NCBI RefSeq assembly: GCF_000373105.1 | Contig: NZ_KB890413.1 | Location: 38,790 to 102,789 of the forward strand | Direction of reading: 5' to 3' | Length of the DNA stretch: 64,000 nucleotides | Source: Neolewinella persica DSM 23188 | GTDB taxonomy: Bacteria > Bacteroidota > Bacteroidia > Chitinophagales > Saprospiraceae | Part shown: piece after piece, positions 8,660 through 16,470 of the stretch | How positions within the stretch are numbered: the first letter of the stretch is position 1 | Layout of the letters: each line of letters starts with the position of its first letter | The notes under the pieces: generated by a model | Databases searched by the model: none | What the model saw: only the letters and a program-made list of their open reading frames with translations | Told to the model about the DNA's origin: nothing | Made by a program: the position numbers and the translations under genes

Positions 8660-9790
8660 ATGCACAAGTTCTACCCGTTCATTTCATTATTTTTCCTGTC
8701 ATTATTTTTGACAGCCTGCGGGCCGGAGCCGGTTAACGATACTACATCTACTTCTTCCATGCAAAGAATATCCAGCAAAGCCTGGGGGCAGAGCCCCGAC
8801 GGACCAGCCACCCTTTATACCCTGACGAACAGCAAGGGCAACAGTTTGTCCTTATCAGATTACGGCGGCATCATCACGTCAATAAAAATAGACGGTGTCG
8901 AGATGGTGATTGGTTATGACCAGTTGGAGGATTACCTGGCACCAAACCCCTACTATGGAGCCCTCATCGGCCGCTATGGTAATCGCATTGCCGGAGGCAA
9001 ATTCAGTATTGGCGAAGAGGACTATACTTTGGCGGCCAACAATGGCCCTAACTCACTTCACGGTGGGGTTAAAGGGTTCGACAAATACGTCTGGAAAGCA
9101 GCGCCCAGCTCTGGCGATAACCGGGCGAGTGTAACCCTCAGTCACGTAAGCCCCGACGGCGACGAGGGGTTTCCTGGTCGCCTGGACGTAAGCTGTAAAT
9201 ACGAATGGACCGACGATGACGAGCTCCGCCTTACCTACACCGCCACCACGGATAAAACCACCATCGTTAACCTGACGAACCACACTTACTTCAATATTTC
9301 CGGAGGTGGTAACGTCAGAAGTCAATTGCTCCAACTCGACGCGGACCAATACACGCCGGTGGACGAGACGCTGATCCCGCTGGGCACTTTGGCGCCAGTG
9401 GCCGGGACGCCGTTTGACTTCACCAAAGCCAAGCCTATCGGACAGGACATTGCGGCGGACCACCCCCAAATAGCCCTTGCCAGCGGCTATGACCACAACT
9501 GGGCGATTAATGGGTACAACGGCAAATTACGGGAGTTTGCTACCCTCCGGGATCCGGCCTCCGGCCGTCAATTATCCTGCTACACTACGGAGCCAGGTGT
9601 ACAGGTTTTCACCGCAAATTTTAAGCCAGGATTATTTTCTGGACGAGACCACACACCATTACCGGTACAAGGTGCCATCTGTCTGGAGACACAACACTTC
9701 CCGGACTCACCCAACCAGGAAGCTTTTACAACTCCCTTGCTTAAACCTGGCGGTACTTATCGTACGACTACTGTGTATCGGTTTGAGTAA
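8660..9790 (+). CDS. Aldose 1-epimerase (galactose mutarotase), lipoprotein
   Basis: 376 residues from ATG 8660; ATG 8639 is an alternative that overlaps the mutase-like gene. The start at 8660 gives a clean lipoprotein signal (MHKFYPFISLFFLSLFLTAC). Mutarotase signatures follow: GRYGNRIAGG, NSLHGG with the conserved His, LTNHTYFNISG with the catalytic His, and GAICLETQHFPDSPN with the catalytic Glu near the C-terminus. The enzyme interconverts alpha and beta anomers of aldohexoses. The lipid anchor places it in the periplasm or at the outer membrane, as in polysaccharide-using Bacteroidota. It follows the mutase-like gene closely but shows no functional link with it. Confidence 0.88.
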   Translation: MHKFYPFISLFFLSLFLTACGPEPVNDTTSTSSMQRISSKAWGQSPDGPATLYTLTNSKGNSLSLSDYGGIITSIKIDGVEMVIGYDQLEDYLAPNPYYGALIGRYGNRIAGGKFSIGEEDYTLAANNGPNSLHGGVKGFDKYVWKAAPSSGDNRASVTLSHVSPDGDEGFPGRLDVSCKYEWTDDDELRLTYTATTDKTTIVNLTNHTYFNISGGGNVRSQLLQLDADQYTPVDETLIPLGTLAPVAGTPFDFTKAKPIGQDIAADHPQIALASGYDHNWAINGYNGKLREFATLRDPASGRQLSCYTTEPGVQVFTANFKPGLFSGRDHTPLPVQGAICLETQHFPDSPNQEAFTTPLLKPGGTYRTTTVYRFE

Positions 9791-9876
9791 GTAGTTGGAC
9801 TATTGGGTTATTGGTCTATTGGGCTGCCGCAGGAAAATGCTCGCTGCCGCTCGTAGAGACCATTAAAACATCCAGC

Positions 9877-10194
9877 ATGCTTGCATCGACTAAACAAATT
9901 ATCATTTACGGCGCCTTTGGCTTATTGCTTGGCGCGAAGATTGTTGAGGTGCTTTTGGCCGGCGGAGCCGGCCTGCTTGACTGGTGGCTACTGATCATCG
10001 GACTTACCGCAGCCATCGTTCATTACCTGCCGGAACACAAAGATGCCGCTAACAAATCTCTCCGGGAACAACGCCACTCGGAACAAGAACCCCAGCACGA
10101 CGCCCTGGTGCTCCGTGATCCTGCCGACGCTGAACGAAGCGACCTCACTGCCCACTACCCTGAAGAGGTTGAGCGACGAATGGCCCGGAGGTAA
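9877..10194 (+). CDS. Small membrane protein overlapping the next gene
   Basis: 105 residues from ATG 9877. Two hydrophobic helices (about 8-28 and 33-49) are followed by a charged tail. I do not recognise a family. The last 150 bases overlap the glycosyltransferase gene in another frame, so the charged tail after residue ~56 may be an extension caused by loss of an earlier stop. The hydrophobic first half is outside the overlap and looks protein-like. It may be a membrane partner of the glycosyltransferase, but this is only positional. Confidence 0.45.
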   Translation: MLASTKQIIIYGAFGLLLGAKIVEVLLAGGAGLLDWWLLIIGLTAAIVHYLPEHKDAANKSLREQRHSEQEPQHDALVLRDPADAERSDLTAHYPEEVERRMARR

Positions 10195-10798
10195 CCCCCA
10201 GGTTATCGTGGTTGATGGAGGGAGTACTGATGGCACGCCTGACCTGGCGCGAAAAATGGGCGCAACCGTCATTGCTTCTGCGCCAGGCAGAGCCCGGCAA
10301 ATGAACGCCGGCGCAGCCATCGCCAACGGCAGCTGGTTGTATTTTCTTCATGCTGATACCTTACCGCCATCCAACCTCCCAATGCACCTGCGCGCCGCCG
10401 CCCAAAAAGGCCTTCCGGCATGCTTTTCCGTGCACTTTGACCGACAATCAGAAAGCTGGTGGCTGCGCCTTTTTAGTCGCCTAAGCAAATTCAACGTTGA
10501 TGCTTTCCGTTTTGGCGACCAATCTTTATTCGTTCATCAGCAAGATTTCAAAGACATAGGCGGCTATCGGGAAGAGTTCCTGCTTTTGGAGGGGCACGAT
10601 ATGGTGGTCAGGTTAAGGAAGCGAACGGGGAATTTCAACCTAATGGATCAAGCAGTGACGACCTCTTCCCGTCGTTATTTCACCTACGGCATTGTATTCA
10701 CCCAGTTGATTTTCCTGTTAATCTTCACCTGCTATAAGTTGAGTATCCCACACACCACGCTACTAAGCATCTACCGGTGGGCGTTTCCCCACAAGTAA
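10043..10798 (+). CDS. Family 2 glycosyltransferase, TIGR04283 type
   Basis: 251 residues. The GT-A fold signature is clear: CSVILPTLNEA near residue 23, VIVVDGGSTDGT near 54, LYFLHADTLPP near 98, and GDQSLFVHQQDF near 157. The C-terminus (TSSRRYFTYGIVFTQLIFLLI) with a membrane-proximal hydrophobic helix matches the TIGR04283 group, often found beside radical SAM and selenosugar/arsenosugar-associated genes; no such neighbour is adjacent here. The start is uncertain: ATG 10043 overlaps the small membrane gene by 150 bases, and GTG 10115, directly before the ILPTLNEA motif, would reduce this. Acceptor and donor sugar are unknown. Confidence 0.82.
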   Translation: MPLTNLSGNNATRNKNPSTTPWCSVILPTLNEATSLPTTLKRLSDEWPGGNPQVIVVDGGSTDGTPDLARKMGATVIASAPGRARQMNAGAAIANGSWLYFLHADTLPPSNLPMHLRAAAQKGLPACFSVHFDRQSESWWLRLFSRLSKFNVDAFRFGDQSLFVHQQDFKDIGGYREEFLLLEGHDMVVRLRKRTGNFNLMDQAVTTSSRRYFTYGIVFTQLIFLLIFTCYKLSIPHTTLLSIYRWAFPHK

Positions 10799-10859
10799 GC
10801 ATTTAAGCATGCGAAATAAATAAACCACAATTCCCGACCGCCTTAGTTTGTTGGCATTC

Positions 10860-11651
10860 CTAAGGGACGTAAGTCGGCACTGCCCGAAAATCTCCGCCTT
10901 CTGTCCATTCTAACATTAAATAAGCTGGTGGCAGGATTACCTGCTCAAAATCATCGGCGGTCGGCTTGATGAAAAAGCTGGTCGGAGGACAAAGGTGCAC
11001 CTGCAGGTTTTCGTGTTCTACCGTCCGGGAAGTATGAAAATGGCCGCAGAAAATGCGACGTCGCCGGCCATCGGAGGTAAGAATATGTAACAGGTCTTCC
11101 GTTTCCCGCAGCGGATACTTATTGTCCATAAACCGTACCCCCATCGGAACCGGAGGGTGGTGCATGACAATAGCGGCCCGCGGATAAAGAGTAATCGCTT
11201 TGCGCAACCAGACAAGTTGTTCCTTGTCGACCACTCCGTGGGCCGAGTCGATGAAAAGAAAATCGAGGTTATTGACCCGCACCAATCCTTTGATGGGCTC
11301 ATCGTTGTGGCCATCGAGGTAAAAGGCATTGCGTAACATTCCCCGATCATCGTGATTTCCCGGAGTGATGTAATAAGGTTTCCCCAAGGCGTCGAGCAGG
11401 GGTCGGAGTTGGTGGTAAATTTCCTGAACGGGATCCTGCGCGCAGAAGTCACCCGTAAGAAAATAGGCGTCCGGATTATTTTCTGACGCATGATCCAGCA
11501 CGCTTTGCAGGCGGGCGTTCACGTCTATGTCCATCAGCATGTTGCCGGGGGAAAGAAGGTGAAGGTCCGTAATTTGGGCTATTCTGGTGTGCACGATTTG
11601 AGGGATAACGCGGGTAAAATACGATATGCTATCGGGAAAGTACGGATTCAA
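10860..11651 (-). CDS. Metallophosphoesterase, CpdA-like
   Basis: 263 residues with every motif of the calcineurin-like phosphoesterase fold: DLH (Asp29, His31), GD (67-68), GNHD (98-101), HHPP and GHFH. The layout is that of the cyclic nucleotide phosphodiesterase (CpdA/Icc) group, which hydrolyses 3',5'-cAMP or related diesters using two metal ions. No signal peptide is present. The protein may start at the internal GTG encoding residue 20, directly before HTRIAQITDLHL, which is the usual beginning in the family. It is a single gene converging on the glycosyltransferase. Confidence 0.85.
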   Translation of the reverse strand: MNPYFPDSISYFTRVIPQIVHTRIAQITDLHLLSPGNMLMDIDVNARLQSVLDHASENNPDAYFLTGDFCAQDPVQEIYHQLRPLLDALGKPYYITPGNHDDRGMLRNAFYLDGHNDEPIKGLVRVNNLDFLFIDSAHGVVDKEQLVWLRKAITLYPRAAIVMHHPPVPMGVRFMDNKYPLRETEDLLHILTSDGRRRRIFCGHFHTSRTVEHENLQVHLCPPTSFFIKPTADDFEQVILPPAYLMLEWTEGGDFRAVPTYVP

Positions 11652-11684
11652 TGCACAGGGATATTTTGAAACCGGAGATTTTTC

Positions 11685-11703
11685 GGGCGCGGCCGCAGGT
11701 GCA
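11685..11703 (+). repeat. Family A core, single copy
   Basis: An exact consensus core (GGGCGCGGCCGCAGGTGCA) followed by the purine-rich extension GGGAAGGAATTCAGCAGCAAA. No inverted partner lies before the HMG-CoA reductase gene at 11858. Confidence 0.75.
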
Positions 11704-11857
11704 AGGGAAGGAATTCAGCAGCAAATGGTCGAAGAACGAAGTTTGTAGCACCTTGAATAATCATCGTGGATTTTGTTCTTTAACCAGTATGATGATGGAT
11801 GGTCGCTGAACTAGCCCCCCGTTTCAGTCGTTCACAAACCTGAACGTAAGTCCGCCC

Positions 11858-12997
11858 ATGCCAATTTCACCGACGTCTCTTCCTGATCACCCTTCAGCGT
11901 TGGAGGCAGATCACCCGCACCTTGCAGGGAAAATCCCCCATCCCGAGCCTGACGATCTCCGTGGCAACATCGAGAACTTCATCGGTATGGCACAAGTCCC
12001 CGTTGGCCTGGCCGGGCCGCTATTGATGCAGGGCAGCCACGCCCGGGGTGAATTTAAGGTTCCACTAGCCACTACTGAGGGAGCATTAGTCGCCTCCTAC
12101 TCGCGGGGCATGAAGGCAATCACCCTAAGTGGAGGCGCTAAGGCGGAAATACTCGATGAAGGGGTTCAACGAGCGCCCTATTTTAAGTTTATCGACCTGG
12201 CCACAACCAGCCGGTTTGTAGCCTGGGCATTATCGGAGGCAGAAGCTTTTCGGCATATTACCGGACAGACCAGCCAGTACGCTGAATTCAAACAGGTTAA
12301 GCCCATCATTGAAGGCAATAGCGTTACGCTCGTCTTTGAGTTTACTACGGGTGACGCCGCCGGGCAAAATATGGTTACCATTTGTACCAATCATATTTGT
12401 CAGCATATTCTCCGAACCTGCAAAGAGGAGGTAATTGCCTTTTACATAGAATCCAATGCTTCGGGTGATAAAAAAGCTAATTTTCAAAGTTTCCAGCACG
12501 TGCGGGGAAGAAAGGTTGGCATCGAAGTGGTGTTGCCCCGGGAGGTTGTAGTCTCCGTCCTAAAATCTACGCCCGAGGCCATGGAGCGTTTTGGCCGCGC
12601 AGCGGCCTATGGCTCACTAAAATCCGGCACCCTGGGTGTACAGGCCCACTGTGCCAACGGCCTTGCCGCGCTGTTCATCGCCTGCGGGCAGGATGCTGCC
12701 TGCGTGGCCGAAGCTGCCGTCGGTATCATTCGGTTGGAAACGACTCCCGAAGGAAATCTTTATGCTTCGGGCACCTTTCCAAACCTCATTGTCGGAAGCG
12801 TTGGCGGAGGGACCCGACTGGGCACCCAACGAGAGTGCCTGGAGATAATGGATTGCTACGGTGCGGGCAAAGCCCGCAAGCTGGCGGAGATCACTGCCGG
12901 GGTTTGCCTGGCGGGGGAATTGTCTATTTTGGCAGCTTTGGCGGAAGGGCATTTTGTGCAGGCACACCAATCGTTAGGCCGGAGGCCTAACGCTTAG
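11858..12997 (+). CDS. Hydroxymethylglutaryl-CoA reductase
   Basis: 379 residues. It has the class I-like pattern: VPVGLAGPL (47-55), TTEGALVAS with catalytic Glu74, GDAAGQNM (165-172), SGDKKAN with the catalytic Lys at 205 or 206, GQDAA with Asp279, GGGTRLGTQ, and a C-terminal His at about 370 in AHQSLGR. It reduces HMG-CoA to mevalonate, the committed step of the mevalonate route to isoprenoids, which is used instead of the MEP route in parts of Bacteroidota. There is no membrane domain, so it is cytoplasmic. No other mevalonate gene is nearby, and it is flanked by a family A repeat upstream. Confidence 0.92.
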   Translation: MPISPTSLPDHPSALEADHPHLAGKIPHPEPDDLRGNIENFIGMAQVPVGLAGPLLMQGSHARGEFKVPLATTEGALVASYSRGMKAITLSGGAKAEILDEGVQRAPYFKFIDLATTSRFVAWALSEAEAFRHITGQTSQYAEFKQVKPIIEGNSVTLVFEFTTGDAAGQNMVTICTNHICQHILRTCKEEVIAFYIESNASGDKKANFQSFQHVRGRKVGIEVVLPREVVVSVLKSTPEAMERFGRAAAYGSLKSGTLGVQAHCANGLAALFIACGQDAACVAEAAVGIIRLETTPEGNLYASGTFPNLIVGSVGGGTRLGTQRECLEIMDCYGAGKARKLAEITAGVCLAGELSILAALAEGHFVQAHQSLGRRPNA

Positions 12998-13164
12998 ACG
13001 GCATTCGGCCTGGTAGTAGGTAGGGGGTAGTGCTGCCACAGATGAATGCTCGCTCCGCTCAGAAGCTTTTGGAGCAGGTCAGTCGTGTGAACCATACGAC
13101 CATACCCCGGACAAAATCGCTGCGCTCCCTTGCCCGGCTCGGGCTGAAAGCCCTCGACCAGTCA

Positions 13165-14316
13165 TCAAGGTCGTAAGACACACTCCACCACCCGATCATC
13201 CAACCCCACACAAAATTCCAGGTACATCTGTCTGCCATCGTAGAAGTAGACCTGCGCTAATCCGTTACTAAAGGGGCGGATGGCATAGATGTCCTTGTGC
13301 GTCCGTTCGGTGAAGTTGATCTGATGATGAATATCCCTTGCCTCGTTAACGATGTACCAGCGTCGGTTGCGCTTACATGGCTTGTTCCCTTGCGCGTCTC
13401 GTCCCTGACAGGATTCGTAGCGGCCGTAGGTCTCTGTACGGTAAACGCCAACGGGGTTGACGGTGGACTGATAAGCGGGACTGGGGTAATAATTTGAGCC
13501 ACCATTAACTGCCCCTCCGTTTCCATTGACGGAAAGCGCACGGGCCATCGGCTCATCGGCCAAGCCTCTGACGGGGTCAAGATAAGACCTTCCTCCCCTG
13601 CGAGCTGATTCCTCATTGAAGGTAATCGGGCCGGAGGCCCTCACAAGAGTGGTCGCATCCGGTCCGGTAAAATACAAGCCTAGCCCCCAGGCCACTGACA
13701 TCACCATGATTAACAAACCTACCCAGGTGAAGGTGGAGATTGTTTCCTCCGGTTGGACTCCCCCTCCGGAAGCAACCGCTGCCGGCACCAGCGGTCGGAA
13801 GGCTGCCAACGCCGCTGTTTTTTTCCGTTCAGCGATCCGAAATGCGGCATCTTCGATCTCCTCTGAAACGATGGGCCACAGCTCCTTCTTCCGGGCGTGG
13901 CCGTAGAAGAATTTTCCAGGCTCTTCCGGTACTTCGGTGGCCAATAATCTGGTCACCCAGCTTGTCGAGATCAACGGAGGTTCCAGGTGAAGGACCAGGA
14001 CTTCCTTCTTGTAATCATTACTGGCCAGTTCCACCCACGAGCGTTCGTGTTCTTCTATGTACTCACTGCCAACGTAGGCTTGTGTATCCAGCACGATGAC
14101 CAGGTCTGCCTTTTCCAGGTTGACGGTAACGCCTTTATCGTAGCGATCAAAAGCCAGCGTCCGGTCATAAAAGTATCGCAATTCAAAAGCCTTCCGCCGG
14201 GAATGTTCCACGTTAAGCGCGGCCAGGATATCAATCACCTGGTTGATACCACCGGCATCACCTACCTCCCGGAAAGAGATAAAAACGTTGACTATGGGTA
14301 GGGCTTCATCAGGCAT
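13165..14316 (-). CDS. Membrane-anchored TIR-like domain protein
   Basis: 383 residues in three parts. Residues 8-115 look like a TIR/SEFIR-type flavodoxin-like domain: VNVFISFRE at the start, a central KADLVIVLDTQAYVGSEYIEEHERSW, then KKEVLVLHLEPP. Glu85 or Glu88 lies where TIR domains carry the catalytic Glu. A single membrane helix spans about 196-217. The C-terminal ~165 residues (220-383) contain a low-complexity GNGG/NYYPSP stretch, then a compact domain with four cysteines (C-Q-G...C-K, CVGL, CVLRP). The topology would put TIR in the cytoplasm and the C-terminal domain outside. TIR domains act in NAD cleavage or assembly; this assignment is by pattern only. It is not next to known defence genes. 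Confidence 0.6.
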   Translation of the reverse strand: MPDEALPIVNVFISFREVGDAGGINQVIDILAALNVEHSRRKAFELRYFYDRTLAFDRYDKGVTVNLEKADLVIVLDTQAYVGSEYIEEHERSWVELASNDYKKEVLVLHLEPPLISTSWVTRLLATEVPEEPGKFFYGHARKKELWPIVSEEIEDAAFRIAERKKTAALAAFRPLVPAAVASGGGVQPEETISTFTWVGLLIMVMSVAWGLGLYFTGPDATTLVRASGPITFNEESARRGGRSYLDPVRGLADEPMARALSVNGNGGAVNGGSNYYPSPAYQSTVNPVGVYRTETYGRYESCQGRDAQGNKPCKRNRRWYIVNEARDIHHQINFTERTHKDIYAIRPFSNGLAQVYFYDGRQMYLEFCVGLDDRVVECVLRP

Positions 14317-14364
14317 GGCAGGTGGGTCTGCACCGTTACTTAACGGCTATTGACCACGATGAAA

Positions 14365-14967
14365 TTAAGGCTTTTTACGGTATTTGTCTCCGGGAGCCTC
14401 GCCTGCCCTGATCATCTGTACCGCACTGATCAACCTTCGCTCCTTGGTATCTGCCCGCTTGGCGGTAGTTATTAACTCACAAAATTCTCGCTGTTTATAG
14501 GGCGCGAAGTCCGCAAAGGCAGCAGCTAACGCCGGGTCAGCTTCCATTTCGGCTTGCAGTTCCGGTGGAATCTCCGTTTCCAGCGCGGGGCCAGCCACAA
14601 ATTCTATACCGTCTTTTTGCAGTTGTATCGCCTCTTCGACAAAACCCCGTAACAGCTCTAAATCTACTACATCACTGTTTTCGAAGCGTAGCTGCCGCTG
14701 CCCCACCGTTTTCTCCGGACTGGCGTTGACCAACAACTGGTTGGGGTCCGCCAAAAGCGCGCCGTTAACGAACCAGACACCCAGATAGCTTTTCGCATAA
14801 AACAAGCTGACCACATTCTTCTTCCCGTAGCCGTAGACCGGTATGTTCCACTTGATATTTTCTTCCATGTCCGTGGTCAAAAGGACCTCCCGCATGGCTT
14901 GCAGGCCGATACGGTAGTGGTCGGGGGCGTGGGCGATGAAGTCTTGGGGGGAGGAGGGCTTGTACAT
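14365..14967 (-). CDS. YdeI/DUF1801-type protein
   Basis: 200 residues. The first ~120 match the DUF1801 fold (HYRIGLQAMREVLLTTD, EENIKWNIPVYGYGKKNVVSLFY, LGVWFVNGALL). The last ~70 (PPELQAEMEADPALAAAFADFAPYKQREFCELITTAKRADTKERRLISAVQMI) are the YdeI-like C-terminal module, sometimes annotated bacteriocin-protection or OmpD-associated. No signal peptide is present. Its biochemical function is not established. An 8-bp tandem array begins exactly at the start codon, so the array forms the 5' leader of this gene. Spacing to the TIR-like gene downstream is 48 bases. Confidence 0.82.
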   Translation of the reverse strand: MYKPSSPQDFIAHAPDHYRIGLQAMREVLLTTDMEENIKWNIPVYGYGKKNVVSLFYAKSYLGVWFVNGALLADPNQLLVNASPEKTVGQRQLRFENSDVVDLELLRGFVEEAIQLQKDGIEFVAGPALETEIPPELQAEMEADPALAAAFADFAPYKQREFCELITTAKRADTKERRLISAVQMIRAGEAPGDKYRKKP

Positions 14968-15011
14968 AGTCTGGTAGTCTGGTAGTCTGGTAGTCTGGTA
15001 GTCTGGTAGTC
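14967..15011. repeat. Octamer tandem array (TAGTCTGG)
   Basis: About 5.6 perfect copies of the 8-bp unit TAGTCTGG, abutting the start codon of the YdeI-like gene. The number of copies may vary between strains because perfect short units slip during replication. Confidence 0.9.
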
Positions 15012-15148
15012 AAGAAATATTGCAAAGGCTAAGCCGGCAAGTTTTCGAACGCTTACTTTCAAAATTAGGCAAATTTCCATACTTACGAGCGGAGCGAGCA
15101 GAGCCATGCGGCAGCTCTACTAGACAACAAGACCACCAGACTACAAGA

Positions 15149-16186
15149 CTAAACCTCCGCGCCCAGCCAAACCTCGCATCCCTCGGTACAGTTCTGGCAG
15201 ATGTCAATCTCAGAACGCCCTTTGAGGAGTTTGGTCCGAAAGTCATCGTAGGCCGCGCTTTCCCAAACCTGGTTCAGGTTTTCTTCCTTAACGTCGCCCA
15301 GCCGGTGGGTCACGTCTTTGTCGAAGCAGCACGGGGCCACCAGGCCGTCCCAGGTAATGACGCAGCTGTGCCAGAGCTTCCAGCAGTGGTTCTGCATTTT
15401 GTTTTTCTGTCCGTAGGTACCGTCTGCTTTCTTGTAGTAGCGGGCGTACTTTTCGTCGGTCGGCATCAGGGGGTTGCCATTTTCGTAGTCGTAGAGTTGG
15501 GCGGTCTTGAATTTTACTTCGTTGATGCCGATTTCGTCGGCGAGGCGGACGACGTCCTCCATTTGGTGTTCGTTGGGCTTGACGACCAGGAATTGAAAAA
15601 TAAGGTGGGGCGTAGGGCTGTTGAGTTCCTCTTTCCATTTCACCAGGTTTCGGGCGCCCTGGAGCACCGATTCCAGTTTGCCGGCCTTGCGGTATTGCTC
15701 GTAGACCTCCTGCGTAGTTCCGTCTACGGAAATGATGAGGCGATCAAGGCCGCTTTCGATGGTCCGTTTGGCGTTGGCGTCGTTGAGGAAGTGGCCGTTG
15801 GTGGAGGTGATGGTATACACGCCGCGGTCAGAGGCATCCTTAACCATGTCCAGAAAGTCAGGATTGATGTAAGGTTCTCCCTGAAAGTAAAAGATCAGGT
15901 AAAGCAGCTGATCGGCGATGTCGTCCATCGTCCGGCTGAAAAAATTGGCTTTCAGGTTACCGGTCGGACGGGTAAACTGGCGCAGACCGCTGGGGCATTC
16001 GGGGCACCTGAGGTTACAGGCCGTGGTTGGTTCAAAGGAAACGGTGAAGGGTTTACCCCACACCACCGGGCGTTGCAGCCAACGCGTAGCGTAGTAGCTG
16101 GCCGTTACCTTGACTGCATTGGTAACGCGGCGGGGCGTTAGTTTGCGGAGGAAGTTTATCGTGTCTTTGGGGTATAGCTTGGCCAT
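15149..16186 (-). CDS. Radical SAM/SPASM protein
   Basis: 345 residues. The radical SAM cluster motif is CNLRCPEC with Cys57, Cys61 and Cys64. The core continues with FYFQGEPYINPDF and LIISVDGTTQEVYEQYR. The C-terminal SPASM region holds further cysteines: NHCWKLWHSCVITWDGLVAPCC and DICQNCTEGC, for auxiliary iron-sulfur clusters. Such enzymes modify peptides or activate partner enzymes. No precursor peptide or partner is adjacent, so the substrate is open. A -7 box lies five bases upstream of the ATG, so the mRNA may be leaderless. Downstream, on the other side of the octamer array, is the YdeI-like gene. Confidence 0.85.
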   Translation of the reverse strand: MAKLYPKDTINFLRKLTPRRVTNAVKVTASYYATRWLQRPVVWGKPFTVSFEPTTACNLRCPECPSGLRQFTRPTGNLKANFFSRTMDDIADQLLYLIFYFQGEPYINPDFLDMVKDASDRGVYTITSTNGHFLNDANAKRTIESGLDRLIISVDGTTQEVYEQYRKAGKLESVLQGARNLVKWKEELNSPTPHLIFQFLVVKPNEHQMEDVVRLADEIGINEVKFKTAQLYDYENGNPLMPTDEKYARYYKKADGTYGQKNKMQNHCWKLWHSCVITWDGLVAPCCFDKDVTHRLGDVKEENLNQVWESAAYDDFRTKLLKGRSEIDICQNCTEGCEVWLGAEV

Positions 16187-16191
16187 GGGAG

Positions 16192-16199
16192 CAAAGATA
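16192..16199 (-). promoter_or_regulatory. -7 box of the radical SAM gene
   Basis: TATCTTTG on the minus strand, exact Bacteroidota consensus, five bases from the ATG at 16186. I do not see a TTG at the -33 distance. Confidence 0.5.
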
Positions 16200-16290
16200 G
16201 TCGGGATATCAGGTTCTCTTGTTGTCGGGGGGTCAAGTTATCAGGTTGCCGGATCATCAAGTTGTCGGAGTTATCGGGTGTCGTTCACCA

Positions 16291-16350
16291 AACTCGTCAG
16301 CCGAATTCTTTTGGCCTGGCGCAGCCGGACAAAAGTTCGTCTGCCGAGTT
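16291..16350. repeat. Family B palindromic repeat, copy 1
   Basis: A 60-bp imperfect palindrome with arms AACTCGTCAGCCGAATTC... and its complement, centred on GGCCTGGCGCAGCCGGAC. Two related palindromes are at 17909-17964 and 29364-29433. This copy has no family A core next to it. Confidence 0.75.
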
Positions 16351-16379
16351 GCTGAGAAAACCAGACCGAATTATCGGAG

Positions 16380-16466
16380 TTGTCGGGTTGTCGGGTTGTC
16401 GGGTTGTCGGAAACTAGCGTATTGGATAAGCTAATACCCGGACAACTGGACAACCCGAAAACCCGA
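16380..16466. repeat. Inverted octamer arrays (TTGTCGGG / CCCGACAA)
   Basis: Nearly four copies of TTGTCGGG (16380-16410) face complementary degenerate copies at 16438-16466. The pair can fold into a hairpin just after the stop of the amidohydrolase gene and may act as its terminator. Related arrays lie at 16212-16280, 21798-21825, 29965-30012, 36895-37034, 41375-41405, 51990-52035, 57600-57650 and 61050-61213. Confidence 0.75.
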
Positions 16467-16470
16467 ACGA

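Noticed and set aside
14967..15011. Octamer arrays and 32-bp tandem repeats as CRISPR
   Set aside because: Units are contiguous, without unique spacers, and no cas genes occur in the window.
15020..16141. A 373-residue rightward open frame
   Set aside because: It is the antisense of the radical SAM gene; low-complexity, valine- and glycine-rich, with no motif, while the opposite strand has a full set of radical SAM/SPASM cysteines.
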